The notes below the pieces were generated by a model that saw only the letters and a list, made by a program, of their open reading frames with translations, had not been told where the DNA came from and did no database searches. DNA of 64,000 nt from Sphingomonas pokkalii (lineage in GTDB: Bacteria > Pseudomonadota > Alphaproteobacteria > Sphingomonadales > Sphingomonadaceae), in contig NZ_QENQ01000001.1 in assembly GCF_003096275.1 (NCBI RefSeq), positions 3,391,565 to 3,455,564 of the forward strand, given 5' to 3'. This document shows, one piece after another, positions 53,826 through 63,651 of the stretch (position 1 is the stretch's first letter; each line of letters begins with the position of its first letter). A program made the translations under genes and the position numbers.

Positions 53826-54563
53826 TTATCGCGCCGCTTCGCAGGCGGCGACGGCCGCCAGCACCGGTGCGGCCCATTCGGGTCGGCAGATCAGCAGATC
53901 AGGAAGGCTGGTGCTCGCCTGGTTGTAGACAATCGGCGATCCGTCGATCCGCGAGGCGTGCAGCCCCGCCGCCAGCGCCACCGCGACCGGCGCACAATTA
54001 TCCCATTGGTGCTGACCGCCGGAGTGCAGATAGATTTCCGCTTCGCCGCGCACCACTGCCATCGCCTTGGCACCGGCCGATCCCATGCCGACATGCACGG
54101 CCCCGATCGATTCGCCCACCTCTGCGCAGAGCCGGCTGGCGCGCGTACGGCTGACCAACATGCGCGGCGGGTGCTGGGCCGGGGCGAGGGGCGGCGGCCT
54201 GTCACTGGCAAGCGTCACACCCAGGCGGGGTAGTGCGACCGCGCCCGCTGTCGCTGCCCCATCCACTGCCAGGGCGATGTGGACGGCCCAGTCGTCGCGC
54301 CGTTCGGCGAATTCGCGGGTGCCGTCGAGCGGGTCGACGATCCAGATGCGGCGCTGTTCGAGCCGGGAGAGATCGTCCGCCGATTCCTCGGACAGGATCA
54401 TGTCGTACGGACGCGCCGTACGCAGGCGATCGAGGATCAGGCTGTTCGCCTCCCGGTCCCCGCGCGCGCCGCCGGCGCAATCCGCCTGGATGCGAAGCAG
54501 CAAGTCCCCGGCTTCGGTGGCGATGGCGTGCGCGAGCTCGGCGTCGGTCAGTTCGGTGCTCAT
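53826..54563 (-). CDS. cysQ: 3'(2'),5'-bisphosphate nucleotidase
   Basis: A 245-residue Li+-sensitive phosphatase of the inositol monophosphatase superfamily. Metal-site motifs are [25 protein letters not shown] and the late [16 protein letters not shown]. It hydrolyses PAP, the by-product of PAPS reduction, to AMP. The ATG at 54563 overlaps the cysNC stop (ATGA), placing it last in the cysDNC operon. A start at 54578 would add five residues and overlap more. Confidence 0.9.
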   Translation of the reverse strand: MSTELTDAELAHAIATEAGDLLLRIQADCAGGARGDREANSLILDRLRTARPYDMILSEESADDLSRLEQRRIWIVDPLDGTREFAERRDDWAVHIALAVDGAATAGAVALPRLGVTLASDRPPPLAPAQHPPRMLVSRTRASRLCAEVGESIGAVHVGMGSAGAKAMAVVRGEAEIYLHSGGQHQWDNCAPVAVALAAGLHASRIDGSPIVYNQASTSLPDLLICRPEWAAPVLAAVAACEAAR

Positions 54564-56473
54564 AGTATCGGCGCCCATGCGCCCATGATCGTCTCTACGA
54601 TCCGTTCTGCGGCTTCTTCCGGCGTCGTTCGGGTGGTGTCGATGTGGATTTCGGGACTGACGGGCGCTTCATAGGGGCTGGAGATGCCCGTGAAGTTGGC
54701 GATCTGGCCTGCCCGCGCCTTGCGGTAGAGGCCCTTCACGTCGCGGTTCTCCGCGACCTCCAGCGGCGTGTCGATGAAGATTTCGAAGAACTCGCCTTCT
54801 GGCATCATCGAACGCACCAGCGCCCGCTCGGCGCGGAACGGTGAGATGAAGGCGGTAAGCACGATCAGCCCGGCATCGGTCATCAGCTTGGCGACTTCGC
54901 CGATCCGCCGGATATTCTCCACCCGATCCTGATCGGTGAAGCCCAGATCGCGGTTCAAGCCATGGCGGATATTGTCGCCATCGAGCAGGAAGCTGTGCTT
55001 GCCCATGGCGTGCAGCCGCTTTTCCACCAGGTTGGCGATCGTCGACTTGCCCGAACCGGACAGGCCGGTGAACCAGAGCAGGCGCGGTTCCTGGTTCTTC
55101 TGCTGGGCATGGGCCTCACGCGTGATTTCGATCGTCTGCCAATGCACGTTCTGGGCGCGGCGCAGCGCGAACTGCAACATGCCCGCGGCGACGGTGGCGT
55201 TCGTCAGCTTGTCGATCAGGATGAAGCCGCCGAGATCGTGGCTGTCCGCATAGGTTTCGAACACGATGGGCCGATCGGTGGCGATTTCGGCGACGCCGAT
55301 GTCGTTGAGCGTCAGCGCTTTCACCGCGCCGTGCGCCATCGTGTTCACATCGATCGCATAATCCGGCGCACGTACGACGGCGCTGACCGTCTGGGTGCCC
55401 AGCTTCAACCAATAGCTGCGGCCGGGCAACAATTCGGCCGGGTCCATCCAGACGAGCGTCGCCTTGAACTGGTCGGCGGCCTGGGGCGGCGCATCGGCCG
55501 CGGCGATCACGTCGCCGCGCGAGCAATCGACCTCGTCGGCGAGCGTGAGGGTGACCGACTCCCCCGCAATCGCGACATCCCGGTCGCCCCCCATCGCCAC
55601 GATCCGAGCGACACGGCTGGTGCGGCCGGAAGGCAGGATGCGGACCGGATCGCCCGGACGGAGAGTGCCGCTGGTGACGAGCCCCGCGAAGCCGCGGAAG
55701 TCGAGGTTCGGGCGGTTGACCCATTGCACCGGCATCCGGAACGGCTTGGCGCGATCTGCCTCGGCATCGACGTCCACCGTTTCCAGATGGTCGAGCAGCA
55801 CCGGACCGGTGAACCAGGGCATCGCTTCGCTGCGAGTGGTGACGTTGTCGCCGCGAAAGCCCGAGATCGGAATCGGAGTGAATGCCTGGATATCGATCGA
55901 TCGGGCGAAATCGGCATAGTCGGCGACGATCGCGTCGAACACGCGCTGATCGTAATCGACAAGGTCCATCTTGTTCACCGCCAGCACCAGGTGCCGGATC
56001 CCAAGCAGGTGCGCCAGATAGCTGTGCCGCTTCGTCTGGGTGAGCAGGCCCTTGCGCGCGTCGATCAGGATCACCGCGAGATCGGCGGTGGAGGCGCCGG
56101 TGACCATGTTGCGGGTATATTGTTCGTGGCCGGGCGTGTCGGCGACGATGAACTTGCGCTTCTCCGTCGCGAAGAAGCGATAGGCGACGTCGATGGTGAT
56201 GCCCTGCTCGCGCTCGGCGGCGAGGCCGTCGACCAGCAGCGCGAAGTCGATCGCCTGGCCCTGGGTGCCGACGCGCCTGGAATCCTTCTCCAGCGCGGAC
56301 AGCTGGTCCTCGAAGATCTGCTTCGAATCGTAGAGCAGCCGGCCGATCAGCGTCGACTTGCCGTCATCGACCGAGCCGCAGGTGAGGAAGCGCAGCAGCG
56401 ATTTGTGCTGGTGCAGTTCGAGATAGGCCGAGATGTCGGAGGCAATCAGCGCGTCGGGGCGATAGGCGGTCAT
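54560..56473 (-). CDS. cysN: Bifunctional sulfate adenylyltransferase GTPase subunit / APS kinase
   Basis: A 637-residue CysNC fusion. The N-terminal GTPase has P-loop [20 protein letters not shown], the switch motifs [14 protein letters not shown] and NKMD, and an EF-Tu-like domain II ([17 protein letters not shown]). The C-terminal APS kinase starts near residue 471 with [20 protein letters not shown] and has [16 protein letters not shown] and [12 protein letters not shown]. With CysD it makes APS, then PAPS. The fused form is common in alphaproteobacteria. It overlaps cysD (TGATG) and cysQ (ATGA). Confidence 0.95.
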   Translation of the reverse strand: MTAYRPDALIASDISAYLELHQHKSLLRFLTCGSVDDGKSTLIGRLLYDSKQIFEDQLSALEKDSRRVGTQGQAIDFALLVDGLAAEREQGITIDVAYRFFATEKRKFIVADTPGHEQYTRNMVTGASTADLAVILIDARKGLLTQTKRHSYLAHLLGIRHLVLAVNKMDLVDYDQRVFDAIVADYADFARSIDIQAFTPIPISGFRGDNVTTRSEAMPWFTGPVLLDHLETVDVDAEADRAKPFRMPVQWVNRPNLDFRGFAGLVTSGTLRPGDPVRILPSGRTSRVARIVAMGGDRDVAIAGESVTLTLADEVDCSRGDVIAAADAPPQAADQFKATLVWMDPAELLPGRSYWLKLGTQTVSAVVRAPDYAIDVNTMAHGAVKALTLNDIGVAEIATDRPIVFETYADSHDLGGFILIDKLTNATVAAGMLQFALRRAQNVHWQTIEITREAHAQQKNQEPRLLWFTGLSGSGKSTIANLVEKRLHAMGKHSFLLDGDNIRHGLNRDLGFTDQDRVENIRRIGEVAKLMTDAGLIVLTAFISPFRAERALVRSMMPEGEFFEIFIDTPLEVAENRDVKGLYRKARAGQIANFTGISSPYEAPVSPEIHIDTTRTTPEEAAERIVETIMGAWAPIL

Positions 56474-57393
56474 CAGAAGTACCCCTCCTGCTTCTTCTTC
56501 TCCATGCTGGCGGCCTGGTCGTGGTCGATCGCGCGGCCCTGGCGCTCGCTGGTGGTGGTGAGCAGCATTTCCTGGATCACGCTTTCCAGCGTGTCCGCCG
56601 TGCTCTCCACCGCACCGGTGAGCGGATAGCAGCCGAGCGTGCGGAAGCGGATCGAGCGTTCGACCGGCACTTCGCCGGGCTGCAGCCGGAAGCGCTCGTC
56701 ATCGACCATCAGCAGCATGCCGTCGCGCTCCACCGTGGGGCGGGGGGCGGCGAAATAGAGCGGCACGATCTCGATGCCCTCGGCGAGGATATACTGCCAG
56801 ATGTCGAGCTCGGTCCAGTTGGAGAGCGGGAAGACGCGGATGCTCTCGCCCTTGGCCTTGCGGGCGTTGTAGAGCCGCCACAGTTCCGGGCGCTGGTTCT
56901 TCGGGTCCCAGCGATGCGTGGACGTGCGGAAGCTGAAGATGCGTTCCTTGGCGCGGCTCTTCTCTTCGTCGCGCCGGGCGCCGCCGAACGCCGCGTCGAA
57001 TCCATATTTGTCGAGCGCCTGCTTCAACCCTTCCGTCTTCCACAAGTCGGTGTGGAGGCCGCCATGGTCGAACGGATTGATCCCGCGCGCCTTGGCCTCC
57101 GGGTTCTGGTGGACGAGCAGTTCCATCCCCGCCGCCGCTGCCGAGCGTTCGCGCAACTCGTACATCGCCTTGAACTTCCAGGTCGTGTCGACATGGAGGA
57201 GCGGGAAGGGCGGGGGCGCCGGATAAAAGGCCTTGCGCGCGAGATGGAGCATCACCGCGCTGTCCTTGCCGATCGAATACAGCATCACCGGGCGTTCGGC
57301 TTCGGCCACGACTTCGCGCAGGATGTGGATGCTTTCGGCCTCGAGGCGCTGAAGATGCGTCAGCGACGGCGATGAAAGGGTGGCGGAATCCAT
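56473..57393 (-). CDS. cysD: Sulfate adenylyltransferase subunit 2
   Basis: A 306-residue PAPS-reductase-fold subunit. PP-loop motif [20 protein letters not shown] binds ATP; further motifs are [40 protein letters not shown] and [10 protein letters not shown]. It adenylates sulfate while CysN hydrolyses GTP. The start is taken at ATG 57393; an ATG at 57411 would add six residues and neither has a strong ribosome site. First gene of cysD-cysNC-cysQ. Confidence 0.93.
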   Translation of the reverse strand: MDSATLSSPSLTHLQRLEAESIHILREVVAEAERPVMLYSIGKDSAVMLHLARKAFYPAPPPFPLLHVDTTWKFKAMYELRERSAAAAGMELLVHQNPEAKARGINPFDHGGLHTDLWKTEGLKQALDKYGFDAAFGGARRDEEKSRAKERIFSFRTSTHRWDPKNQRPELWRLYNARKAKGESIRVFPLSNWTELDIWQYILAEGIEIVPLYFAAPRPTVERDGMLLMVDDERFRLQPGEVPVERSIRFRTLGCYPLTGAVESTADTLESVIQEMLLTTTSERQGRAIDHDQAASMEKKKQEGYF

Positions 57394-57472
57394 GATACTC
57401 GTTTGCAGCATGAAAGGGCGTGTAAAAAGTCCCCGGCGTGCAAGCGATCTAGTTATTGTTTAGCGCCGAATA

Positions 57473-57499
57473 CCTCCCCCGCCGATCGGGCGGGGGAGG
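57473..57499. terminator. 11-bp GC hairpin after ugd
   Basis: CCTCCCCCGCC and GGCGGGGGAGG are exact inverted arms (57473-57483 and 57489-57499), 10 nt past the ugd stop. There is no U-tract, so termination efficiency is unclear, but it separates ugd from cysD. Confidence 0.5.
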
Positions 57500-57508
57500 A
57501 AGACCGGA

Positions 57509-58825
57509 TCAGTCGCGGCTCGGTTTGCCCACGCCGGTATATTGCAGGCCGGCCCGCTCGAGTTCGGCCGGCGGGTAGATGTTGCGCAGATCAACGAGGA
57601 TCGGCGACTTGAGGCTGTTCTTGATGCGGGTGAGGTCGAGCGCGCGAAACGCATCCCACTCGGTCACGATCACCAATGCATCGGCACCATCGGCCGCCGC
57701 ATAGGGATTCGCGACGAACTCGACGTCGGTCAGCATCTTGCTCGCCTGTTCGACTCCCTCGGGATCATAGGCCTTCACGGTCGCGCCGGCATCCTGCAGC
57801 GCGGCGATGATCGAGAGGCTCGGGGCGTCGCGCATGTCGTCGGTGTTGGGCTTGAAGGTCAGGCCGAGGATGCCGACGGTCTTGCCGCGCACGTCGCCGC
57901 CCATCGCCTTGATGACCTTGCGGCCCATCGCGCGCTTGCGGGCATCGTTCACCTGCACCGTCGCCTCGACGATGCGCAGCGGCGTGTCGTTGTCGGCGGC
58001 AGTCTTCATCAGCGCCAGCGTGTCCTTCGGGAAGCACGAACCGCCATAGCCGGGGCCGGCGTGGAGGAACTTGCCGCCGATGCGGTTGTCCATGCCGATG
58101 CCGCGCGACACTTCCTGCACGTCTGCGCCGACCTGTTCGCACAGGTCCGCGATCTCGTTGATGAAGGTGATCTTCACGGCAAGGAAAGCGTTGGCGGCGT
58201 ATTTGATCAGCTCGCTGGTGCGGCGGCCGGTGAACAGGATCGGGGCCGACTGGTTGAGCGAGAGCGGACGATAGATTTCGCGCATCACCTGGCGGGCGAA
58301 CTCATCCTCGGTGCCGACGACGACGCGGTCGGGGCGCTTGAAGTCCTCGATCGCCGCGCCTTCGCGCAGGAACTCGGGGTTCGAGACGACCTTGGCACCG
58401 CTTTCCGGCGCGACTTCGGCGATGATCCGCTCGACTTCGTCGCCGGTGCCGACGGGGACGGTCGACTTGGTGACGATCACGCTCGGCTTGGTCAGGTTCT
58501 CGGCGATCTCGCGCGCGGCGGCGAACACGTAGGAGAGATCGGCATGGCCGTCGCCGCGGCGGCTCGGCGTGCCGACGGCGATGAACACGGCGTCCGCGTC
58601 CTTCACGCCCTCGGCAAGGTCGGTGGTGAACGAAAGGCGCCCGGCCTTGACGTTGCTGGCGACCAGGGCGTCGAGGCCCGGTTCGTAGATGGGCATCACA
58701 TTCTGGTGGAGCAGCTCGATCTTGCGCGCGTCCTTGTCCACGCAAACGACTTCGTGGCCGAAGTCGGAGAAGCAAGCTCCTGAAACCAGGCCTACATAGC
58801 CCGTGCCAATCATCGCAATGCGCAC
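57509..58825 (-). CDS. ugd: UDP-glucose 6-dehydrogenase
   Basis: A 438-residue enzyme that oxidises UDP-glucose to UDP-glucuronate with two NAD+. Motifs are RIAMIGTGYVGLVSGACFSD, VSNPEFLREGAAIEDF, ELIKYAANAFLAVKITFINE and the catalytic Cys in GPGYGGSCFPKDTLAL; GLTFKPNTDDMRDAPS is the C-terminal domain motif. The start is GTG at 58825, preceded by AGGGGA. The product feeds exopolysaccharide and glycolipid synthesis. A short ORF and terminator lie upstream on the same strand. Confidence 0.95.
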   Translation of the reverse strand: MRIAMIGTGYVGLVSGACFSDFGHEVVCVDKDARKIELLHQNVMPIYEPGLDALVASNVKAGRLSFTTDLAEGVKDADAVFIAVGTPSRRGDGHADLSYVFAAAREIAENLTKPSVIVTKSTVPVGTGDEVERIIAEVAPESGAKVVSNPEFLREGAAIEDFKRPDRVVVGTEDEFARQVMREIYRPLSLNQSAPILFTGRRTSELIKYAANAFLAVKITFINEIADLCEQVGADVQEVSRGIGMDNRIGGKFLHAGPGYGGSCFPKDTLALMKTAADNDTPLRIVEATVQVNDARKRAMGRKVIKAMGGDVRGKTVGILGLTFKPNTDDMRDAPSLSIIAALQDAGATVKAYDPEGVEQASKMLTDVEFVANPYAAADGADALVIVTEWDAFRALDLTRIKNSLKSPILVDLRNIYPPAELERAGLQYTGVGKPSRD

Positions 58826-58943
58826 GATTATCCCCTGTGGCTCAATGACCGTTACCAGTCGGTAACCAGGGCTCTTAGCGCAACTTGGCCACACGGCAAG
58901 CCATTGCAGTGCAGCAAATGCCCCCCGGGCGGGACGAGCCGAA

Positions 58944-58973
58944 ACAAAAAAAGGCCCGCGAAACGCAGGCCTT
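58944..58973 (-). terminator. Intrinsic terminator of the short transcript upstream of ugd
   Basis: On the minus strand AAGGCC-x-GCG pairs with CGC-x-GGCCTT around a 3-nt loop, then a U-rich run of seven U residues. It lies 57 nt past the stop of the 20-codon ORF and 119 nt before ugd. Confidence 0.75.
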
Positions 58974-58988
58974 GCATCTTCGTCCTGT

Positions 58989-59020
58989 GCCAGGCCGGCG
59001 AACCTTTCCGCCGGCCTGGC
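58989..59020. repeat. 12-bp perfect hairpin between the short ORF and its terminator
   Basis: GCCAGGCCGGCG and CGCCGGCCTGGC are exact inverted arms with an 8-nt loop. Together with the next terminator it forms a two-hairpin 3' end on the short minus-strand transcript. Confidence 0.6.
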
Positions 59021-59029
59021 GATCATTCT

Positions 59030-59092
59030 TTAGACCGGACGGATTTCGGTGCCGGTTGCGCCATCTTTGAAGAAGAGGGTGATGAAGGTCAT
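59030..59092 (-). CDS. 20-residue small ORF, possible small protein or leader peptide
   Basis: A 20-codon ORF. ATG at 59092 has a strong ribosome site (GGGAG, 8 nt upstream). The product starts MTFITLFFKDGA and ends TEIRPV: a hydrophobic first half and polar second half. A candidate promoter lies 65 bp upstream and a two-hairpin terminator region directly downstream, so this looks like a dedicated transcript of about 200 nt. It may encode a small protein, or be a leader whose terminator controls ugd. I recognise no family. It is too short for routine gene calling. Confidence 0.5.
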   Translation of the reverse strand: MTFITLFFKDGATGTEIRPV

Positions 59093-59131
59093 TTTATGTT
59101 CTCCCATTTCTGCGCTGTTACGCGCAAGTCA

Positions 59132-59185
59132 TTTCGTTAACGAAAAATTTACGATTCTACAATCCGGGAATCTGCGGAGCGTCAA
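59132..59185 (-). promoter_or_regulatory. Candidate promoter and palindromic operator of the short ORF
   Basis: On the minus strand TTGACG (59185-59180) and TTGTAG (59162-59157) are 17 bp apart. Just downstream TTTCGTTAACGAAA (59132-59145) is a perfect 14-bp palindrome that could hold a repressor. From 59186 to 59413 I see only upstream DNA of the EAL gene. Confidence 0.45.
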
Positions 59186-59413
59186 AAAGCCGCGTCGGCG
59201 CGCAGAGCCTTGTTTACCAAGTTTTGATACCATCCCGTTAGACAGGTCGGGTGACGGCATTCCGTGGGCGTTGCCGCGCTTCGAACGGGGTGTATGGGGC
59301 GCAAAACCGCGCGGAATGCCTTGCTGGTCAGATTTTTCGACTCGGACCGGTGGCGCTTCCGGTTGTGCTGCATTATCCCTTTCGCAGCCGGAGCAAGGGG
59401 CGGGAGAGCATCG

Positions 59414-60661
59414 GTGCAATATGGCTGGAACGTCTCGATCTTGTGCCGCGTGCTCAATTTCGAGACAGTACGCCGAAATTTGGGGCGCGAACGCCTGGAG
59501 CGGGCGGTCGATGATGTCGTGGAGGGCGTGCTTTCCGCTTCCCTTCCGCTCGCCATCGTTTCGCACGGCCGAGGCCTGCTGGAATTCAGTGGCCGGCGGC
59601 AGGATTTCGACGCGGCGCTCGACGTCGTTCACGCCGTGCGGGCGCAGGTCCTGGCGGGGGAGCAGTCGCTTGCCCTGCCGGCGCGGATCGACTTCGAGTT
59701 CGGCATGGCGGCCGGACCCGAGGGAGAATGCGATCCGCTGCAACTGGTGGAGGCGGCGGAAGCTGCCCTTGCCCGTGCCCGGGAGGAAGGCGGGCTGGCC
59801 ACGATCGACCTGTCGCGCGATGACCGCGTGGTCGATCGCCTGATGCTGATTCACGATCTGCCGCGGGCGATCGAACTGGGTGAAATGGTGCTCCACTATC
59901 AGCCGAAGGTGCATGTGCGCCGGCAGGCGGTGGCGAGCGCCGAGGCGCTGGTCCGCTGGAATCACCCGGTACGCGGGCTGATCCTTCCTGGCGACTTCAT
60001 CGCTGCTGCCGAACAATCGGGCCAGATCGCTCCCTTGACGCTTTGGACGCTGCGGCAGGTGATCGCGGATCAGCAGGCGATGGCCGCCGCCGGACACGAT
60101 CTGCCGTTGTTCCTCAACATCTCGGGGATGCTGCTCGCCGATTCCGATTTCGTTCGCGAGGCCTGCGCGATCATTACGGCGCATCCGCAGGCGCGGCTGG
60201 GCTTCGAGATCACGGAGACGGCCGTGATCCGCGATCCCGAATGCGCCATCCGCCACCTCCAGCAATTTGCCGACCATGGCGTAGCGCTCGCCATCGACGA
60301 TTATGGCGCGGGCCTTTCTTCGCTGGCCTATCTCAAGCAGCTTCCCGCGAAGGAGCTGAAGATCGACAAGATGTTCATCACCCAGCTCACCTCCAGCCAT
60401 CGCGATCCGCTGATCGTGCGATCGACGATCGATCTGGCCCATGCGCTGGAGATGGAAGTGACGGCCGAAGGGGTCGAGACGCCGGCTGCGCTGGCCCTGC
60501 TGAGCGTGATGGGATGCGACCTGGTGCAGGGGTATCTGATCTCCCGTCCCGTGCCGCTGCCGGCGCTGATCGCCTATCTCGGGGAACAGGAGAGGCTGGC
60601 GGAGACCCTGTCGAGCAAGCCGATGTTTCTGCGTTCCGAAGGCTTCTGGAAGCGCGTTTGA
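59414..60661 (+). CDS. Degenerate GGDEF-EAL protein, probable c-di-GMP phosphodiesterase
   Basis: A 415-residue protein from GTG 59414, with GGGAG 6 nt upstream. The first 150 residues follow a GGDEF fold (SILCRVLNFETVRRNLGRER, then FGMAAGPEGECDPLQLVEAA), but the signature loop reads SHGRGLLEF, so no cyclase activity is expected. The EAL domain looks complete: ASAEALVRWNHPVRGL, LFLNIS, FEITETA, AIDDYGAGLSSLAYLKQLPA, KIDK and TAEGVET, with the metal-binding Glu, Asn and Asp pair. No membrane helix is visible. Its stop overlaps the start of a hybrid kinase gene, so the two are co-expressed. ATG at 59294 is an alternative start. Confidence 0.8.
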   Translation: MQYGWNVSILCRVLNFETVRRNLGRERLERAVDDVVEGVLSASLPLAIVSHGRGLLEFSGRRQDFDAALDVVHAVRAQVLAGEQSLALPARIDFEFGMAAGPEGECDPLQLVEAAEAALARAREEGGLATIDLSRDDRVVDRLMLIHDLPRAIELGEMVLHYQPKVHVRRQAVASAEALVRWNHPVRGLILPGDFIAAAEQSGQIAPLTLWTLRQVIADQQAMAAAGHDLPLFLNISGMLLADSDFVREACAIITAHPQARLGFEITETAVIRDPECAIRHLQQFADHGVALAIDDYGAGLSSLAYLKQLPAKELKIDKMFITQLTSSHRDPLIVRSTIDLAHALEMEVTAEGVETPAALALLSVMGCDLVQGYLISRPVPLPALIAYLGEQERLAETLSSKPMFLRSEGFWKRV

Positions 60662-63117
60662 GGCCGCGCCTGCCTTTGCGGGTGCCGATGCTCTGCCTGA
60701 GCCTGTCTCTGGCATTCGCGCCGTTTCCCGCCGGGGCTGAGGATCTCTCGATCCCGCGTGCGATTCAGCCCGCGCTGGTCGAGGCGAAGGCCCATCTGGT
60801 CGAACAGCCGCTGGCGACCATCCCGCTTGCCGACGAGATCGAGCGGTTCGGCCACAGCGTTGCCGATCCGGATCGGCGCGCGGTATTGCTGGGGACGGCG
60901 GACTGGTTGCGCGCCGAAGTCGCGCTTCGCACCAACAGGCTGGCCGACGCCGACCGTCTGCTCCAGCGAGGGCGGCAATCGATATCCGCGGTCTCGCAGC
61001 CGACCAAGCTGCGTGGTGACATCCTCATGTCGCTGGGAACGCTGTTCCTGATGCAGGACAGGGCGGCAGATGCCCTGGGGTCGTTTCAGCAAGCCTATCG
61101 CGCCTTTGACGCCATCCACGAAACCCGCAGCCAATCGATCGCCCTGCAGAATATCGGAGCGCTCTACAGCTCTGCGCATGACGGCAACCGGGCAGAGCGC
61201 TATTACAAGCAGGCGGCATTGATCCATGGCGACGATCCGCTGCTTTCCCTGGCGCTGCACAACAGCCGGGGCAATGTGTTGCTGGACCTGCGCCGCTACC
61301 GGGAAGCGGAGGCCGAATATGAAGCAGCCGCTTCCGCCGCACGGAAGCTGGGCAAGCCGATCCTTGAGGCGCGGGTTCTGGACAATCTTGCCCGCAACCA
61401 GATCGAGTCGAACGAACTTCTCGGCGCGCGCAAGACGCTGAACCGGGCGTTTCAGCTTGTCGACGGCGCGGATACGATCGGGCTGACCCGGCTGCTGAAC
61501 GCCACGGCCGCGAAGCTGGCGCAACGCCAGGGCGACCTCCAGCGCGCTGCGGCCTTGATCGGGAAGACGTTCGCCGGGGTGAATCCCGAACGGACACCGC
61601 CAGATTTTCGAACGCCGCACCTTTTCGCCTACAGCATCTACCGCCAGCTTGGCGACGACCGCCGGGCGCTGATCCACCTCGAAGCGTTGAAGCGCCTGAG
61701 CGACGAGGCAGCGAAGGTCGCCACCACCAACAGCGCCGCGCTGATGGCCGCCCGCTTCGATTACGCCAATCAGGAACTCACCATCCAACGGCTGACGACC
61801 GAGCAACTCCGCAAGGCGGCCGAGGTGCAGCGCACCTTGTTTCTGTTGATTGGCGGGGCGACGATGGTGGTGATTGCGCTGCTCACGCTGGGCCTGATCA
61901 CAATCCGTCGGAGCCGGAACCAGGTGCAGGCCGCCAATGCGGTGCTCGCCAGCACCAATGGCGCGCTGGAAAAGGCATTGCAGGCCAAGACCGAGTTCCT
62001 GGCGACCACCAGCCATGAGATCCGCACGCCGTTGAACGGGATTCTCGGCATGACGCAGGTGATGCTGGCCGATTCGGCATTGGCCCCGGCGGCACGCGAA
62101 CGCGTGCAGGTTGTGCATGGTGCGGGGCTCACCATGCGGGCCCTTGTCGACGACATTCTCGACGTCGCGAAGATGGAAACCGGGAACCTGACGGTCGATC
62201 CCGTGGCGATGCAACTTTCGCCGCTGCTGCACGACGTGGCGCAGCTTTGGACCGAGCAGGCGCGGACGAAGGGCATTGCGTTCCATCTCGACATCGGCAC
62301 CGTGCCGGATTGGATCGTCAGCGATCCGGGCCGGTTGCGCCAGGTGATCTTCAACCTCCTTTCCAATGCCATCAAGTTCACCGCCGCGGGGAGCGTTTCG
62401 CTGCGTGCGGCAACCATCGAGTCGCCCGCCGCGCCCGATGGCGGGCGACTGGAGATCGCGGTGCAGGATACGGGGATCGGCATTCCGGCCGAGAAGCTGG
62501 AGGAAATCTTCGAATCGTTCCGCCAGGCCGATTCGTCCACGACCCGCGAATATGGCGGTACCGGGCTGGGGCTGACGATCTGCCGCAATCTCGCGCATGC
62601 GCTGGGCGGCGATATCCGCGTTACCAGCGCGGTGGGAGAAGGATCCTGCTTCACCTTGACGCTGCCGCTTTCCCGCGCGGAAGCGCCGACGCCGGCGGCG
62701 CCATCCAACGCTGCCGCGATGCTGATCGTCGAGCGAAACCCTATCGTACGGGCAATGCTGCGCCGGCTTTTCGAGGCGCAGATGGGCATGGTTCACGCCG
62801 TCGGCACCGTCGAGGAGGCGCTGGACGTTGCCGCATCGGGCATTACTGCCGTCCTGATCGATGATGATGTCTTGGGTGATCCGGACAATGCATTGGAAAT
62901 ATTGAGGAAACTGAGAAGGCTTCTTCCGTTCTCGGCCATAGCGGTGCTCGCGGGCGATGCAGGGGAAGAGAAAGAGATGCAGTTTCTGGACGCGGGCGCG
63001 ACGCAGGTGATAGACAAGCCGATTGCGGGGGAGAGGCTCGTCGCGTTGGTGGCGCCGCCTTGCCCGCAGGTTCCAGATGGCGTCGGGAAAGACCCGCTTG
63101 TTTCCCAAGCGGCCTAG
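60658..63117 (+). CDS. TPR-containing hybrid sensor histidine kinase
   Basis: An 819-residue protein. The TTG at 60658 overlaps the upstream stop (TTGA) and has GGAAG before it; ATG 60688 is an alternative. A signal peptide (MLCLSLSLAFAPFPAGA) leads to a periplasmic TPR-like helical region up to about residue 380. One membrane helix (TLFLLIGGATMVVIALLTLG) follows, then HisKA with His453 (ATTSHEIRTPLNGILGM), and HATPase (VIFNLLSNAIKFTAAG, VQDTGIGIP, GGTGLGLTICRNLAHALGGD). A C-terminal receiver has AVLIDDDVLGDPDN (Asp735-737) and VIDKPI but lacks the usual MPxMDG loop, so phospho-transfer there is uncertain. Confidence 0.88.
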   Translation: MRPRLPLRVPMLCLSLSLAFAPFPAGAEDLSIPRAIQPALVEAKAHLVEQPLATIPLADEIERFGHSVADPDRRAVLLGTADWLRAEVALRTNRLADADRLLQRGRQSISAVSQPTKLRGDILMSLGTLFLMQDRAADALGSFQQAYRAFDAIHETRSQSIALQNIGALYSSAHDGNRAERYYKQAALIHGDDPLLSLALHNSRGNVLLDLRRYREAEAEYEAAASAARKLGKPILEARVLDNLARNQIESNELLGARKTLNRAFQLVDGADTIGLTRLLNATAAKLAQRQGDLQRAAALIGKTFAGVNPERTPPDFRTPHLFAYSIYRQLGDDRRALIHLEALKRLSDEAAKVATTNSAALMAARFDYANQELTIQRLTTEQLRKAAEVQRTLFLLIGGATMVVIALLTLGLITIRRSRNQVQAANAVLASTNGALEKALQAKTEFLATTSHEIRTPLNGILGMTQVMLADSALAPAARERVQVVHGAGLTMRALVDDILDVAKMETGNLTVDPVAMQLSPLLHDVAQLWTEQARTKGIAFHLDIGTVPDWIVSDPGRLRQVIFNLLSNAIKFTAAGSVSLRAATIESPAAPDGGRLEIAVQDTGIGIPAEKLEEIFESFRQADSSTTREYGGTGLGLTICRNLAHALGGDIRVTSAVGEGSCFTLTLPLSRAEAPTPAAPSNAAAMLIVERNPIVRAMLRRLFEAQMGMVHAVGTVEEALDVAASGITAVLIDDDVLGDPDNALEILRKLRRLLPFSAIAVLAGDAGEEKEMQFLDAGATQVIDKPIAGERLVALVAPPCPQVPDGVGKDPLVSQAA

Positions 63118-63186
63118 GGCGATAGCACACCACGAAATGAGATATTCGGTCGCAACACGCGTGGATACCGGGATGGGCAAGGCCCG

Positions 63187-63576
63187 ATGAACATCCTCTT
63201 CATCGAGGATGATCCCATGAACCGACGGGTCGTCAAGGACATGCTCGATGTAGCGGGCGCCACCATGGCGGAAGCGGCGTGGGCAGAGGAGGGGCTTGCC
63301 CGCATCGATGCGGAGGCGTTCGACATCGTGCTCGTGGATCTTCGGATGCCCGGTACCGATGGGTTCGAAACCATCCGCCGTATCCGCGGCAGGGCGGATA
63401 CCAAGGCCGCGCTGCCGATCATCGTGGTGACGGCGGATACCGCGCTGGATCTCCGCGAACGCTGTCTCGCCATCGGCGCGGACGACGTGCTGTTCAAGCC
63501 GGTGGCCATGGATGCCTTGTTCGATTCCATCGGGCGGGTGCTTGCCGGACGGGCAGGCGCCATGATCGGCGGATAA
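63187..63576 (+). CDS. Single-domain (CheY-like) response regulator
   Basis: A 129-residue receiver with no output domain. Acidic pocket FIEDDPMNRRVVKDML, acceptor Asp51 in DIVLVDLRMPGTDGFE, Thr in IVVTADTA and Lys104 in DVLFKPVAM are all present, so it should be phosphorylated normally. It lies 69 bp after the hybrid kinase and is the likely partner, perhaps as a phosphate shuttle. The overall set with the EAL protein suggests control of c-di-GMP-related behaviour. Confidence 0.9.
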   Translation: MNILFIEDDPMNRRVVKDMLDVAGATMAEAAWAEEGLARIDAEAFDIVLVDLRMPGTDGFETIRRIRGRADTKAALPIIVVTADTALDLRERCLAIGADDVLFKPVAMDALFDSIGRVLAGRAGAMIGG

Positions 63577-63651
63577 TCTCGGCTTCGACCGGCGTCGCGG
63601 CGGGGCCGGGAAGCCCCCGGCCGAGCCGCTGTCGGGGAGGGGCGGGCGCGA

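Noticed and set aside
57473..57499. GC hairpin before cysD as a riboswitch or SAM element
   Set aside because: A simple 11-bp stem with a 5-nt loop close to the ugd stop; no conserved riboswitch features.
60574..63180. 868-codon minus-strand open frame opposite the hybrid kinase
   Set aside because: No recognisable motif and biased composition; kinase motifs on the plus strand are clear.
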